A stretch of DNA of 64,000 nt from Paenibacillus timonensis (GTDB lineage Bacteria > Bacillota > Bacilli > Paenibacillales > Paenibacillaceae). Shown here piece after piece: positions 54,114-62,428 of this stretch. Position numbers and translations under genes: made by a program. The number at the start of each line of letters is the position of its first letter. The first letter of the stretch is position 1. Location of the stretch: assembly GCF_009725205.1 (NCBI RefSeq), contig NZ_WNZY01000001.1, positions 420,558 through 484,557 of the forward strand, written 5' to 3'. Below the pieces are notes generated by a model, which was not told where the DNA came from, did not search any database, and saw nothing but the letters and a program-made list of their open reading frames with translations.

Positions 54114-55604
54114 ATGACAGGTCAAGATGTCAACGATTTTCTGTACAAAGATTTACGAAAGAGGAACCTGTTGATCTGTTCGACTTTAACGACGACGGTA
54201 ATTCTCAGCCTCGCCATCCTTTTGGGACTACATACGAGCGCAAAGATTATCACATTGATCGTTATCCCGAACTTGTTGATATTGTTGCTGGTTTGGGGGG
54301 GGCACGTGACCCGGAAGAAGGAACATTGGATCCCGTATATCTCTATCGTGGGCATATTCATTACTGCGATGATCACCGTTTTTCAAGGAGGCGGAGGCCC
54401 GCTTGGAGCAGTATCCGCATTCTTCGTCCTAAGCGTTGGCATCATGTACCATGATTTTAAGGTAACCATGACGGGTTTAGTCGCGGCATTGGTGGTCATC
54501 CTGGTCAAATATACAGTGTTCCATGAACCGGCAGGGGAAGGTTCCAATATTGCGGTGCTGATGTATTTCTTCATCGTGACCGCTTGGGTATTGTTGGCCC
54601 AATCCTCGCTGGGACGCAAAATGCACGCACATTCGGCAAGTATGTTCAAGGAAACTTCGGAACTCTTAGCACGTGAATTGGAACGGGAGAAAGTGACTTC
54701 CGAGGCTACCCAGACGATCGCGGCCAGCATCGGAGAGATTCGGGGGAACAGTCAGGATAACTACCAGGCGTTTCAAGAGATGGCTACGGCATTTCAAGAG
54801 ATGGCTTCGGGTGCGGCGGTACAAACGGAGACTATCGGGGGGATTTCAGAGAATATCGTCACCTCTAACGGGTATATCAACCGGATGACGACTGCCCTGG
54901 GCGAACTGGTCGAAACGGTGTCGGAAACGAAAACGGCTTCCGACGAAGGGGCGGCAGTGATCGGGCAATTGACAGGCACCATCGATCGTTTCCACACAAA
55001 CATGAATGGCATGAAGGAAGATATCGGAGCGCTGATCGGAAATATCCACCTGATTGCCGAGCTCACTGCCTCCATCCGTGAAATTGCAGAACAGACGGGG
55101 CTGCTGTCTTTAAATGCGAGCATCGAGGCGGCTCGAGCGGGTGAGCAGGGTCGCGGGTTTGAAGTGGTGGCGAATGAAATTCGCAAGCTGGCCGATTTAA
55201 CGAACGAATCCGCGAAACAGATTACGGACAACGTGGGGCAAGCTACTCGTCAGGCCGATTTGTCCCAGGTGCGGCTGGAGGAAAACGTCAACGACATGGA
55301 ACAAAGCTTGGCATTGGTCAGAAAAACGGAAGGCGCGTTTATGTCGATCAACGCTAATGTGGAGGATCTCGCGCAGGGAGCGGCCGACATCAGCAGTGTT
55401 GCCAGTTCGGTACATGAGAAAACTGACGATATCGAGCAGGCGGTCAACGACTTTGTGGCCGTGGTGGAACAGTCCTCAGCTACCCTGCAAGAACTATTAG
55501 CCACCGTCGATACGTTGACTTCGCAAAACCTGCCGATGGTTCGCCGGATCGAGGAAACCGACCAGGCTGTCAAACAGTTGGTCGAAATGAAATCGCAGGC
55601 GTAA
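54114..55604 (+). CDS. Methyl-accepting chemotaxis protein without extracellular sensor domain
   Basis: 496 residues. ATG 54114 has GGAGG 8 bases upstream; ATG 54108 is too close to that SD. About six helices occupy residues 20-170 with no periplasmic or extracellular domain and no HAMP. The signalling coiled coil (about 190-490) has the conserved hairpin tip [20 protein letters not shown] and [19 protein letters not shown], which binds CheA/CheW. It should sense through its membrane part or a soluble partner. The V4R protein lies 115 bases upstream on the same strand. A good terminator follows. Confidence 0.9.
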   Translation: MTGQDVNDFLYKDLRKRNLLICSTLTTTVILSLAILLGLHTSAKIITLIVIPNLLILLLVWGGHVTRKKEHWIPYISIVGIFITAMITVFQGGGGPLGAVSAFFVLSVGIMYHDFKVTMTGLVAALVVILVKYTVFHEPAGEGSNIAVLMYFFIVTAWVLLAQSSLGRKMHAHSASMFKETSELLARELEREKVTSEATQTIAASIGEIRGNSQDNYQAFQEMATAFQEMASGAAVQTETIGGISENIVTSNGYINRMTTALGELVETVSETKTASDEGAAVIGQLTGTIDRFHTNMNGMKEDIGALIGNIHLIAELTASIREIAEQTGLLSLNASIEAARAGEQGRGFEVVANEIRKLADLTNESAKQITDNVGQATRQADLSQVRLEENVNDMEQSLALVRKTEGAFMSINANVEDLAQGAADISSVASSVHEKTDDIEQAVNDFVAVVEQSSATLQELLATVDTLTSQNLPMVRRIEETDQAVKQLVEMKSQA

Positions 55605-55628
55605 TCATAAAAGGATATGCTTAGAAAT

Positions 55629-55659
55629 AAACGGCTTGATCCTAGGGATCAGGCCGTTT
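55629..55659. terminator. Bidirectional terminator
   Basis: AAACGGCTTGATCC, TAG loop, GGATCAGGCCGTTT with one wobble pair. It lies between the convergent chemoreceptor and EamA genes. Confidence 0.85.
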
Positions 55660-55666
55660 GTGTTTG

Positions 55667-56011
55667 TTACTTTGCCAGCAAATACACGCCAAGTAATATG
55701 ACAGCCACACCGGCCAGTTTGGTTAGGGTGATCGATTCGTGGAACAGGAAATAGGCTGGAATCAACGCTAGGACGTAAGCGAGTGCTTGAAGCGGGTAGG
55801 CGACGCTTAGCGGAAGGCGGGACAACACCGCGAACCATAACAACGTAGCTATGCCGTACAACGCAACGCCTCCGATGACCGCCGGGGAGGTCGCAAGCTT
55901 CCCCCAGTGAAGGCCGCCAGAACGCCCTAGACCAATTTTGAACAGGATTTGCCCGGTCACGAGGAGCAGAATATTGCCTAATAGCAGGATATAACTAATG
56001 GTTTTGTCCAT
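55667..56011 (-). CDS. EamA/SMR-fold (ArnE/ArnF-like) membrane protein
   Basis: 114 residues from ATG 56011; GTGAGGCGG upstream is the only SD-like sequence. Four helices: YILLLGNILLLVTGQILFKI, GKLATSPAVIGGVALYGIAT, LLWFAVLSRLPLSVAYPLQAL, and AYVLALIPAYFLFHESITLT with LAGVAVILLGVYLLAK. This is the four-helix DMT fold of ArnE/ArnF, which flip lipid-linked amino-sugars. Its last place in a glycosyltransferase cassette supports a role in translocating an undecaprenyl-phosphate sugar. It overlaps the DUF2304 gene by 17 bases. Confidence 0.78.
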   Translation of the reverse strand: MDKTISYILLLGNILLLVTGQILFKIGLGRSGGLHWGKLATSPAVIGGVALYGIATLLWFAVLSRLPLSVAYPLQALAYVLALIPAYFLFHESITLTKLAGVAVILLGVYLLAK

Positions 56012-56348
56012 GTTCGTGGACCGCCTCACGTTCTTTAAGGATGACGATTTCTTGAGTTAAGCGCAGTACTTGGGTCGTCAGCCGGGTTATGACGATCGTT
56101 AGGTGCAAGATAAACGCAAAACAGAAGAGCAAGCCGAACAGAAACAGCACGGCCGGTGCATACTTAACACCCAACTGGTTAGCGATCCATTCGATGAGAG
56201 GGACGTTCATCGAGCAGATCAGCAGGATCGCGCTGAACAGGATCCAGAGCAGGGAATATTGCTCCCGCAGCTTTTGCCGACGGACCAGTTCCAGGACGAA
56301 TAGGAGAAACAACGCGGCAACAAAAACCGAGAGGATATAAATCGCCAT
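55995..56348 (-). CDS. DUF2304 membrane protein
   Basis: 117 residues; ATG 56348 touches the stop of the glycosyltransferase gene before it. Three helices, with the family's LVRRQKLREQYSLLWILFSA and a C-terminal amphipathic segment LTTQVLRLTQEIVILKEREA. DUF2304 proteins are regularly placed beside GT2 polyprenyl-phosphate glycosyltransferases, as here, and may act as their membrane partner; their biochemistry is not settled. Confidence 0.85.
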   Translation of the reverse strand: MAIYILSVFVAALFLLFVLELVRRQKLREQYSLLWILFSAILLICSMNVPLIEWIANQLGVKYAPAVLFLFGLLFCFAFILHLTIVITRLTTQVLRLTQEIVILKEREAVHEHGQNH

Positions 56349-57074
56349 TTATTCGGTCACCGCCGTTCGCTGGAGCGGGCGACGCAGTGCGCTCATGAGT
56401 ACGGATAAGGTCACCTTCACCATGTAATATGCGGAACGCAACGGTGTAATGGACGATCTCCCGGTTGTTCGGGGACGCATTTCGACTGGGATTTCCGCTA
56501 TCCTGCAGCCTTGGCGTTTCAAATACACGATCGACTCCACTTCGGGATAATCGGTTGGATAATACCCGGCATACAACTCGATGACCTTGCGTCCGGCGGC
56601 GCGGAACCCGCTGGTCGTATCGGTGAAGCGTTCGCCGGTAACCCAGGAGACAAGCCGGGAGAAGAAGACGATGCCCACCCGTCTTGCCGCAGATGACCGG
56701 AAGGACGCGGCCCCCAGGAATCGGGAGCCAATGACGAGGTCATGCTCCTTAACTCCGGCAATCAATCTTCGCAATTCTCCGGCCGGATGCTGGCCATCGG
56801 CGTCCATTTGCACGGCGATGTCATAGCCCCTTTGTTTGGCGTAAAGATAACCGGTTTGCATCCCCCCGCCGATTCCCACGTTGTAAGGAAGCGTCAGCAC
56901 CTTGGCTCCGGCTTCTCGGGCGCAGCTTTCCGTGCGGTCGGAGGAACCATCGTTAACCACGAGGATATCGGCCTCCGGTACGTGCTCCCGGACATCCCGG
57001 ATTACTGAGCCGATACTGGCTTCCTCGTTGTATGCGGGGATGATAACGAGAATGTGCTGTGAGTCCAAGTTCAT
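56349..57074 (-). CDS. GT2-family polyprenyl-phosphate glycosyltransferase (DPM-like)
   Basis: 241 residues from ATG 57074, overlapping the previous gene by four bases. Landmarks: ILVIIPAYNEEASIGSVIRD, the nucleotide site ILVVNDGSSDRTESCAREAG, and the metal-binding DxD-type AVQMDADGQHPAGELRRLI. RSSITPLRSAYYMVKV is the C-terminal motif. It lacks membrane helices of its own, so it resembles the soluble DPM1-type. It probably loads a sugar onto undecaprenyl phosphate for the GT39-like enzyme encoded upstream in the operon. Confidence 0.9.
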   Translation of the reverse strand: MNLDSQHILVIIPAYNEEASIGSVIRDVREHVPEADILVVNDGSSDRTESCAREAGAKVLTLPYNVGIGGGMQTGYLYAKQRGYDIAVQMDADGQHPAGELRRLIAGVKEHDLVIGSRFLGAASFRSSAARRVGIVFFSRLVSWVTGERFTDTTSGFRAAGRKVIELYAGYYPTDYPEVESIVYLKRQGCRIAEIPVEMRPRTTGRSSITPLRSAYYMVKVTLSVLMSALRRPLQRTAVTE

Positions 57075-58369
57075 GAGGCGACGGCCTCCTTTCGTTCCGG
57101 CCGATGATGAGAGCGGCGCTTGAATCGGGAGGCTAGGTCGCCGAGAAGAAAAGATCCGAATAGAATCAGCATGGTCATATTAGGATAACCGTAGCGGTTA
57201 AACGCAACGAACGGTATGTAAATTAACGTGAAGTAAGCTAAAGCCAACAAGAGCGGCAGCAAGCGGTCCAGCTTCAAGCGATGCGTTGTTACGGCCCACA
57301 GGATGCCAGCCGTGTTCACGTACATCAGCACTTCTTGGACAACGTTCATCACGGGACGGCTCACCGGCCAAAACGGCCGGGAATAAAACGGATGGACATA
57401 GAGCTCCACCCATCGCCCCAGGGTATACCAATACAAGTATTTCATCGGCTCATGCGCAAAACCGTAACGGAGGATGTCCAAACCTTTGCGGATCGCCGCG
57501 GAATCGGCGCCTTCGAATATCGTTTTGGGATCATACTGGGGGTAGGCCTCGAAGAAGCCGGCCGGAGGCAACTGCCAACGGATTCGCGTGCCCAACAGGA
57601 ACGGGCTTCCGCCGGAATTTGTAAACAGGATGAATTCATGAAACGTCACCCAGTTGCGAATCCACCAAGGCGTCAGCAGCAATACATAGGTACTTCCCAT
57701 TAGCAGAGTGTATTTCAACATCGTCCGCCAAGGAAGCTTCACTCGTAGCCATAAGACCAGAAGAATGGCAGGGTACAGAGAAGCGTGAGGCTTCAAATAG
57801 GCCGCCGTGGCAGTAAGGCCGCCGATGAGGATGTATAGGGCAGATCCACCGCGGTCCTTGGCCAGGATCGTGCAACAGACGAGGAGCAGCAGTAAGGTGC
57901 GGAAAGTCGTTTCCGAGAGAATGACCCCGGAAGAGAAGTAATCCGGTGGATACAAAGCAGACACCGTGCAGGCGATCAAAGCCGCACGGGTGTTGAAGAT
58001 CCGCCGGCCTATCCAGAAGATGAGGTAAATACACAGTGTTTGCTGAAGACATTGGAACAGGCGAAAGGCAATAATGCCGCCCTGATCCTGGCCGAAAACG
58101 GCCATGAACCCGGACAGCATGAGCGGCAGCCCGGGCATGATGAAGGCGGAAGGCGCCTCTTTGGTATTGTAAGCAAGTACACCTTCGTTCAGCAGAAGGC
58201 GGGAGGTCTGAATGTACTTCACGTCATCGTTGTTCGGGCGAACCGGGTCGCCTAATAGGAAGTAATCGTTGTACACCAGGACGACAAGACACGATACAAT
58301 TCCCACAAATGCCATCAGACCGAACAGATACCACTTGACCGGGCGATGGACTTCGGATAACGAGAACAC
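57071..58369 (-). CDS. GT39-like polytopic glycosyltransferase
   Basis: 432 residues from ATG 58369. About ten helices; the first extracytoplasmic loop carries VRPNNDDVKYIQTSRLLLNE, with the acidic pair typical of GT-C enzymes, then IMPGLPLMLSGFMAVFG and the WWIRNWVTFHEFILFTNSGG segment. GT-C enzymes use polyprenyl-phosphate sugars on the outer face of the membrane to decorate proteins, lipids or wall glycans. It is the first gene of a compact four-gene operon (GT39, GT2, DUF2304, EamA). The acceptor is unknown. Confidence 0.85.
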   Translation of the reverse strand: MFSLSEVHRPVKWYLFGLMAFVGIVSCLVVLVYNDYFLLGDPVRPNNDDVKYIQTSRLLLNEGVLAYNTKEAPSAFIMPGLPLMLSGFMAVFGQDQGGIIAFRLFQCLQQTLCIYLIFWIGRRIFNTRAALIACTVSALYPPDYFSSGVILSETTFRTLLLLLVCCTILAKDRGGSALYILIGGLTATAAYLKPHASLYPAILLVLWLRVKLPWRTMLKYTLLMGSTYVLLLTPWWIRNWVTFHEFILFTNSGGSPFLLGTRIRWQLPPAGFFEAYPQYDPKTIFEGADSAAIRKGLDILRYGFAHEPMKYLYWYTLGRWVELYVHPFYSRPFWPVSRPVMNVVQEVLMYVNTAGILWAVTTHRLKLDRLLPLLLALAYFTLIYIPFVAFNRYGYPNMTMLILFGSFLLGDLASRFKRRSHHRPERKEAVAS

Positions 58370-58434
58370 AGCGATTCAACCCCACTTTAATTTTTATTTT
58401 ATCTCTAAAAACAGGCATGATCCCCTTCTAATTT

Positions 58435-58463
58435 ATAATATATCCAATATCTTCCTGTGACAA
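58435..58463 (-). promoter_or_regulatory. Promoter of the lipid-linked-sugar operon
   Basis: On the minus strand TTGTCA (58458-58463), spacer 17, TATTAT (58435-58440), about 65 bases before the GT39 start. Confidence 0.6.
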
Positions 58464-58465
58464 GC

Positions 58466-59146
58466 TCAATCTATTTGGACGCCATTTAGCCGCTCGCTGA
58501 AGGTCTCCCCCGAATCGACGTGGCCCCGATTAATGGATTCCCACAAATAGAGCGAGGCAATGGAACCGTAAGACGGCCACCGCGTGGCGGCTTGCTGCAA
58601 GTATTTACGGTCAGCGCGCTCTTCCATGTCGTACACCCATTTGGCAGCCCTCTGTAGACCGGGATCCCCGTAGGACACAACATGCTCCCGGCCCAGGGCG
58701 AAGATGAGGAACATTTCTGCCGACCAGCGACCGATGCCTTTGATGGAGACAAGCTTCTCAATGACCTCCTCATCGTCATGCTCCTGCAACCTGTCGAGGT
58801 CAATTTGCCCGGATCGTACTTTATCGCTTAAATCCTTCAGGTAGGCGACCTTTGAAGCGGACAACCCGGCCGCCCGCAGGTCGGTGTCGCTTTGGGCCAA
58901 CAGGGCGGCCGGGGATAGCTCCCCGGCCAGCTCGATGACGCGGCCGCGAATGGTGGAAGCGGCCTTGACCGAGATCTGCTGGCTGATGATGGATCGAGCC
59001 AGCTCCGTGAACAAGGGGCCTTGCGGTTTGGTTGCAAGGCTTCCGATCAGGGCGATCAGCCGGCCCATCCGGGGATCGGCGCTGGCTAGCGCCTGGACCC
59101 GGCGTTCGTTCGGGTGCAGCTCGAATACGGGTTTCCCGTGGTTCAT
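58466..59146 (-). CDS. DNA-3-methyladenine glycosylase II (HhH-GPD, AlkA-like)
   Basis: 226 residues, ATG 59146, with GGAGG upstream on the minus strand. It removes alkylated bases from DNA. The helix-hairpin-helix is VSIKGIGRWSAEMFLIFALG; the catalytic Asp lies in VVSYGDPGLQRAAKWVYDM. LARSIISQQISVKAASTIRG is the typical early helix. The compact size lacks the E. coli AlkA N-terminal domain and fits the small Firmicute and archaeal forms. It starts 13 bases after the ABC-F stop, so the two genes are likely co-transcribed from the attenuated promoter. Confidence 0.88.
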   Translation of the reverse strand: MNHGKPVFELHPNERRVQALASADPRMGRLIALIGSLATKPQGPLFTELARSIISQQISVKAASTIRGRVIELAGELSPAALLAQSDTDLRAAGLSASKVAYLKDLSDKVRSGQIDLDRLQEHDDEEVIEKLVSIKGIGRWSAEMFLIFALGREHVVSYGDPGLQRAAKWVYDMEERADRKYLQQAATRWPSYGSIASLYLWESINRGHVDSGETFSERLNGVQID

Positions 59147-59159
59147 GGGATAACCTCCT

Positions 59160-61076
59160 TCAGTTTGGATTCTCCTCCAGCAGCGTCACGTACTGCTGGA
59201 GGAGTTCGTCGGCGCGGAGCTGCAGGGCGTCTCGCCGCTCCTGCAGCTCCGCGAGCCGCGCGGCGTCGCAGGCAGCCTCCGGCGCCTGCATTGCCGCGTC
59301 CACCGCCGCCAGCTCCGCTTCGGCGGCGGCGTAGTCGGCCTCCAGCTTGCGCACGGAGGCCGGGCCCGCCCCGGGCTTGCGCGCCGCTCCCGCGGCCGCA
59401 TCGCCCCCCGCTCCCGCGGCCGCATCGCCCCCCGCGCCGGCGGCGGCGGTCTTCCGGGCGAGCTCCGCCCGGTAATCCTCGTATCCGCCGAGGGAGACGG
59501 TCAGGCGGCCGCCCGCCAGCGCCCACACCTGCCCCGCTACTTTATTGATGAAGTAGCGGTCATGGGACACCGCCAGCAGCGTGCCCGGGTACTCCTCCAG
59601 CGCCTCTTCCAGCGCTTCGCGCGAATCGATGTCAAGGTGGTTGGTCGGCTCATCGAGCACCAGCAGGTTAGGCTTCCGGTACATCAGTACCGCCAGCCGA
59701 AGCCGTGTCCACTCGCCGCCCGAGAGGCTGCTCACCTTCTTGAACACATCGGCGCCGTAGAACAGGAAGCGGGCCAGCTGCCCGCGGGCTTCGCCCGCTT
59801 CGAGACCGATCTCGTCGCGGAAATATTGCAGCACCGTCTCGTCATGATCGGCGGGGGCGGCCTGCTGGGCCAGGTAACCCGGTTCGATGCGCGAGCCGAG
59901 TCGGACTTCGCCCTCCTGCGGCGGTTCCTGGCCCAAGATGTTCTTGAGCAAGGTACTTTTGCCTGCTCCGTTGTCGCCGATCAGCACGGCCGCCTCGCCA
60001 TAGCGCAGCGTGTGGGTCAGGCCGCGGTACAAGACGCGCCCGCCGCGGGCGTCGCCTACCTCCTTGAGGACGATCGCGTCCTTGCCGGAGCGATCCGCAT
60101 GATCCAGCTCCAAGCCGATGCGTTTACGTTCCAGTATCGGCCTTTTGAGTTTGACCATACGGTCTAAGGCTTTCTGCATCGAGGCCGCCCGCCGATGAAA
60201 GCCCGGATTCGGCGGGTTTGAGCGGTTGCCCCACTCAATTAACTGTTTGATCGTTTCCTGCATCTTCTTGATCTTCTTCTGTTGCTCCTCGTAATCGGCA
60301 AACTGCTGAAGCAGCCGGCGTTCCTTCTCCTCTTTGTAGTAGCTGTAGTTGCTGTGGAACGTGAAAGCTTCTCCGTCCTCCAGCTCAATGATTTTACCGA
60401 CAACGGCATCGAGGAAATAGCGGTCATGGGAAATGACCACGCAGGTTCCCGGAAACGCACGGAGGTATCCCTCCAACCACTCTGTCGCCGCCATGTCCAA
60501 ATGGTTTGTTGGCTCGTCGAGCAGCAATAGATCCGGCTCCCGCAGCAAAATCACCGCTAAACCAACCTTCGTCTTCTCGCCGCCGGACAGCGAGGTGAAC
60601 GGACGGGTGAATTGCTCCTCCGGGATGCCGAGACCACCGGCGACGCGGAAGATCGATGTTTCGATGTCGTAACCGCCGCCGCGTTCGAACGCCTCCTGCA
60701 TCTGGCCGTATTGCTTGAGAAGCGAATCTAACGCTCCGGATTCACCGGCTCCCGCCATGTCGGCTTCCAGCCGCCGCATCTCTGCTCCCAGGCTACGAAG
60801 ATCCGAAAAGGCTCCAAGCAGGACGTCGTACACCGTTTCTTCTCGAGAATAATCAGGGATTTGCGCCAAACTTCCGATTCGGGCATTCTTTCGAACCGAT
60901 AGCAACCCTTGATCCGGCCGCTCGCTGCCGGACAGCAGCTTCATCAGAGTGGTCTTCCCCGCACCGTTGCGGCCAATCAGCCCGACCGTGTCGCCAATCT
61001 TAATTTCGAACGTGACATCGTTCAGCACCAGCTCGGCACCGTAATACTTCTGTATATTTTGACCCTGGATCATCAT
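59160..61076 (-). CDS. ABC-F family ribosome-associated ATPase
   Basis: 638 residues from ATG 61076 (or 61073), with GAAGGAG upstream on the minus strand. Two ATPase domains: Walker A GRNGAGKTT with signature LSGGEKTKV and Walker B LLLLDEPTNHLD; then GDNGAGKST, LSGGEWTRL and LLVLDEPTNHLD. There are no membrane helices. An interdomain linker (about 250-310, RSNPPNPGFHRRAASMQKAL) enters the ribosomal P/E site in this family. A Gly/Ala-rich spacer and a coiled coil form the C-terminus (about 540-638). ABC-F proteins act in translation or protect ribosomes from antibiotics. The subfamily cannot be fixed, but the leader and terminator upstream favour antibiotic-inducible resistance. Confidence 0.9.
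   Translation of the reverse strand: MMIQGQNIQKYYGAELVLNDVTFEIKIGDTVGLIGRNGAGKTTLMKLLSGSERPDQGLLSVRKNARIGSLAQIPDYSREETVYDVLLGAFSDLRSLGAEMRRLEADMAGAGESGALDSLLKQYGQMQEAFERGGGYDIETSIFRVAGGLGIPEEQFTRPFTSLSGGEKTKVGLAVILLREPDLLLLDEPTNHLDMAATEWLEGYLRAFPGTCVVISHDRYFLDAVVGKIIELEDGEAFTFHSNYSYYKEEKERRLLQQFADYEEQQKKIKKMQETIKQLIEWGNRSNPPNPGFHRRAASMQKALDRMVKLKRPILERKRIGLELDHADRSGKDAIVLKEVGDARGGRVLYRGLTHTLRYGEAAVLIGDNGAGKSTLLKNILGQEPPQEGEVRLGSRIEPGYLAQQAAPADHDETVLQYFRDEIGLEAGEARGQLARFLFYGADVFKKVSSLSGGEWTRLRLAVLMYRKPNLLVLDEPTNHLDIDSREALEEALEEYPGTLLAVSHDRYFINKVAGQVWALAGGRLTVSLGGYEDYRAELARKTAAAGAGGDAAAGAGGDAAAGAARKPGAGPASVRKLEADYAAAEAELAAVDAAMQAPEAACDAARLAELQERRDALQLRADELLQQYVTLLEENPN
59386..59433. repeat. 24-bp tandem duplication inside the ABC-F gene
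   Basis: Two adjacent perfect 24-base copies (59386-59409 and 59410-59433), rich in C and G, add eight residues each (Gly-Asp-Ala-rich) to the spacer before the C-terminal coiled coil. It keeps the frame and is likely length-variable between strains. Confidence 0.85.
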
Positions 61077-61119
61077 GAACCGTAATCTCCTTCAGTCCCA
61101 TGCCGTCCATACAAAAAAA

Positions 61120-61147
61120 GAAGGCAGCAGGAAATCCTGCTGCCTTC
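61120..61147 (-). terminator. Leader terminator (attenuator) before the ABC-F gene
   Basis: Read on the minus strand, GAAGGCAGCAGGA, TT, TCCTGCTGCCTTC form a 13-bp perfect hairpin followed by seven T residues. It ends 43 bases before the ABC-F start and 22 bases after the leader-ORF stop, so full-length transcription needs read-through. Confidence 0.85.
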
Positions 61148-61168
61148 AAAGCTCACGCGTAAGTGAGG

Positions 61169-61318
61169 TTAAGGTAGGAGCGGCATTTCGCAATTTGGTT
61201 TGGATATCGAGTTTCCGAAAAAGGACAGACTTCTCCCATTGTCGGCTGCTGCATGAACATTGCCAAACATTGCCATCGGCAGTTGGCTCACTCGACTCCA
61301 CGCAAATTTGCGATCCAC
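61169..61318 (-). CDS. Putative regulatory leader peptide (49 aa) of the ABC-F gene
   Basis: Starts at GTG 61318, with AAGGAGGTG ending about 6 bases before it, and stops at TAA 61169-61171. It begins MDRKFAWSRVSQLPMAMFGN, has LSFFGN in the middle and ends CEMPLLP. The start lies about 30 bases after the mapped -10. The peptide resembles no protein I know. Its position between promoter and terminator matches the leader ORFs of antibiotic-inducible ABC-F and erm genes, where a stalled ribosome prevents the terminator from forming. GCAGCAG within it (minus strand) could pair with the terminator's CTGCTGC arm. Confidence 0.65.
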   Translation of the reverse strand: MDRKFAWSRVSQLPMAMFGNVHAAADNGRSLSFFGNSISKPNCEMPLLP

Positions 61319-61351
61319 TCTACCCACCTCCTTCACGAAATAATTACGACA

Positions 61352-61380
61352 ATTATATTCGTAAACTTTTGGGAAATCAA
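61352..61380 (-). promoter_or_regulatory. Promoter of the ABC-F leader transcript
   Basis: On the minus strand TTGATT (61375-61380), spacer 17, TATAAT (61352-61357), upstream of the leader SD. Confidence 0.8.
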
Positions 61381-61418
61381 GTCTTCATCTATTGAGCATA
61401 CTAAGGCAGAAAAAACAT

Positions 61419-61447
61419 TTGACGATTTGTAGCGAAATGTGTAATAT
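61419..61447 (+). promoter_or_regulatory. Promoter of the cystine-type importer operon
   Basis: TTGACG at 61419-61424, spacer 17, TAATAT at 61442-61447. An AT-rich stretch up to the SD could hold a CymR-like site, but none was convincing. Confidence 0.6.
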
Positions 61448-61512
61448 TCAATTAAACCTAGTTGTTTTGTAGGGAATTAAAATACGAAATAGATAGATGG
61501 GGGATGAGCTCG

Positions 61513-62367
61513 ATGAAAAAATGGAGTTTACTATTATTGACGCTGGTGTTGACCGTGGTGGTTGCAGCCTGCGGCAACAATAATACAAATAATCAGGCGG
61601 CAGGGAATGAAGGGGCGAGCCAAGGCAGCGCAGGGAATGCGGCCAATGAACAGCCGGCGGAAACCAACTCGCTGGAATCCGTGAAAGCCAGCGGCAAGCT
61701 GCGGATCGGTACAGAAGGAACCTATGCGCCATTTACGTTCCATGACAAGGATGGCAAGCTGACAGGCTTTGACGTAGAAATCGCCGAAGAGGTCGCTAAA
61801 CGGTTGGGAGTGGAACCTGAATTTATCGAGACGCCGTGGGATGGTATTTTTGCCGGACTAGATGCCAAACGGTTTGACGCCGTGTTCAACGAAGTGACGA
61901 TTCGGGATGATCGTAAGGAGAAATATGATTTCTCGGATCCTTATATCGTATCCCGTGCTGTATTGATCGTCCCGGAGGACAACGAGGATATTAAGGTTTT
62001 CGCCGATTTGAAAGGGAAGAAAGCCGGACAGTCCCTAACCAGTAACTTGACGGATATCGCGAAGGAGAACGGGGCGGAAATCGTTGCGACGGAAGGCTTT
62101 AACCAGGCCATTGACCTGCTGTTGTCCAAACGGATCGACGCGACGGTGAATGACGGCTTGTCCTTCTTGGACCTGAAGAAGCAAAGACCGGACGTGAAGC
62201 TGAAAGTGGTAGACGAAATGCCGGATGCGGCGGAGAGCGCGGCCTTATTTAACAAAGGCAACGAAGAACTGGTGCAAGCGGTAAACGAGGCGCTGACGGC
62301 CATGAAATCCGACGGGTCTTACTTGAAAATCTCGGAGAAATACTTCGGAGCAGACGTTTCGAAATAA
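61513..62367 (+). CDS. tcyA: Polar amino-acid (probably cystine) binding lipoprotein, TcyA-like
   Basis: 284 residues. ATG 61513 has GGGGG 9 bases upstream; earlier in-frame ATGs would put a polar extension before the signal peptide. The lipobox is VVAAC, followed by an Asn/Gly/Ala linker to about residue 55. The family 3 solute-binding domain has GKLRIGTEGTYAPFTFHDKD, GFDVEIAEEVAKRLG, FDAVFNEVTIRDDRKEKYDF and FNQAIDLLLSKRIDATVND. The motif set fits cystine binding proteins (TcyA/FliY). First gene of a three-gene importer operon; a GC hairpin follows it. Confidence 0.87.
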   Translation: MKKWSLLLLTLVLTVVVAACGNNNTNNQAAGNEGASQGSAGNAANEQPAETNSLESVKASGKLRIGTEGTYAPFTFHDKDGKLTGFDVEIAEEVAKRLGVEPEFIETPWDGIFAGLDAKRFDAVFNEVTIRDDRKEKYDFSDPYIVSRAVLIVPEDNEDIKVFADLKGKKAGQSLTSNLTDIAKENGAEIVATEGFNQAIDLLLSKRIDATVNDGLSFLDLKKQRPDVKLKVVDEMPDAAESAALFNKGNEELVQAVNEALTAMKSDGSYLKISEKYFGADVSK

Positions 62368-62384
62368 GTGCTTAAACTACGGAT

Positions 62385-62402
62385 GCGGCCCGCAAGGGCC
62401 GC
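62385..62402 (+). terminator. Intercistronic hairpin after the binding-protein gene
   Basis: GCGGCCC, GCAA, GGGCCGC, then TTCTTT. The weak T tail suggests partial termination, raising binding protein over permease and ATPase. Confidence 0.65.
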
Positions 62403-62428
62403 TTCTTTCGGAAAAGGATGCTTGAGCG

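Noticed and set aside
61075..61395. 106-codon plus-strand ORF over the ABC-F leader
   Set aside because: No SD, and it covers the minus-strand promoter, leader ORF and terminator, which have far stronger signals.
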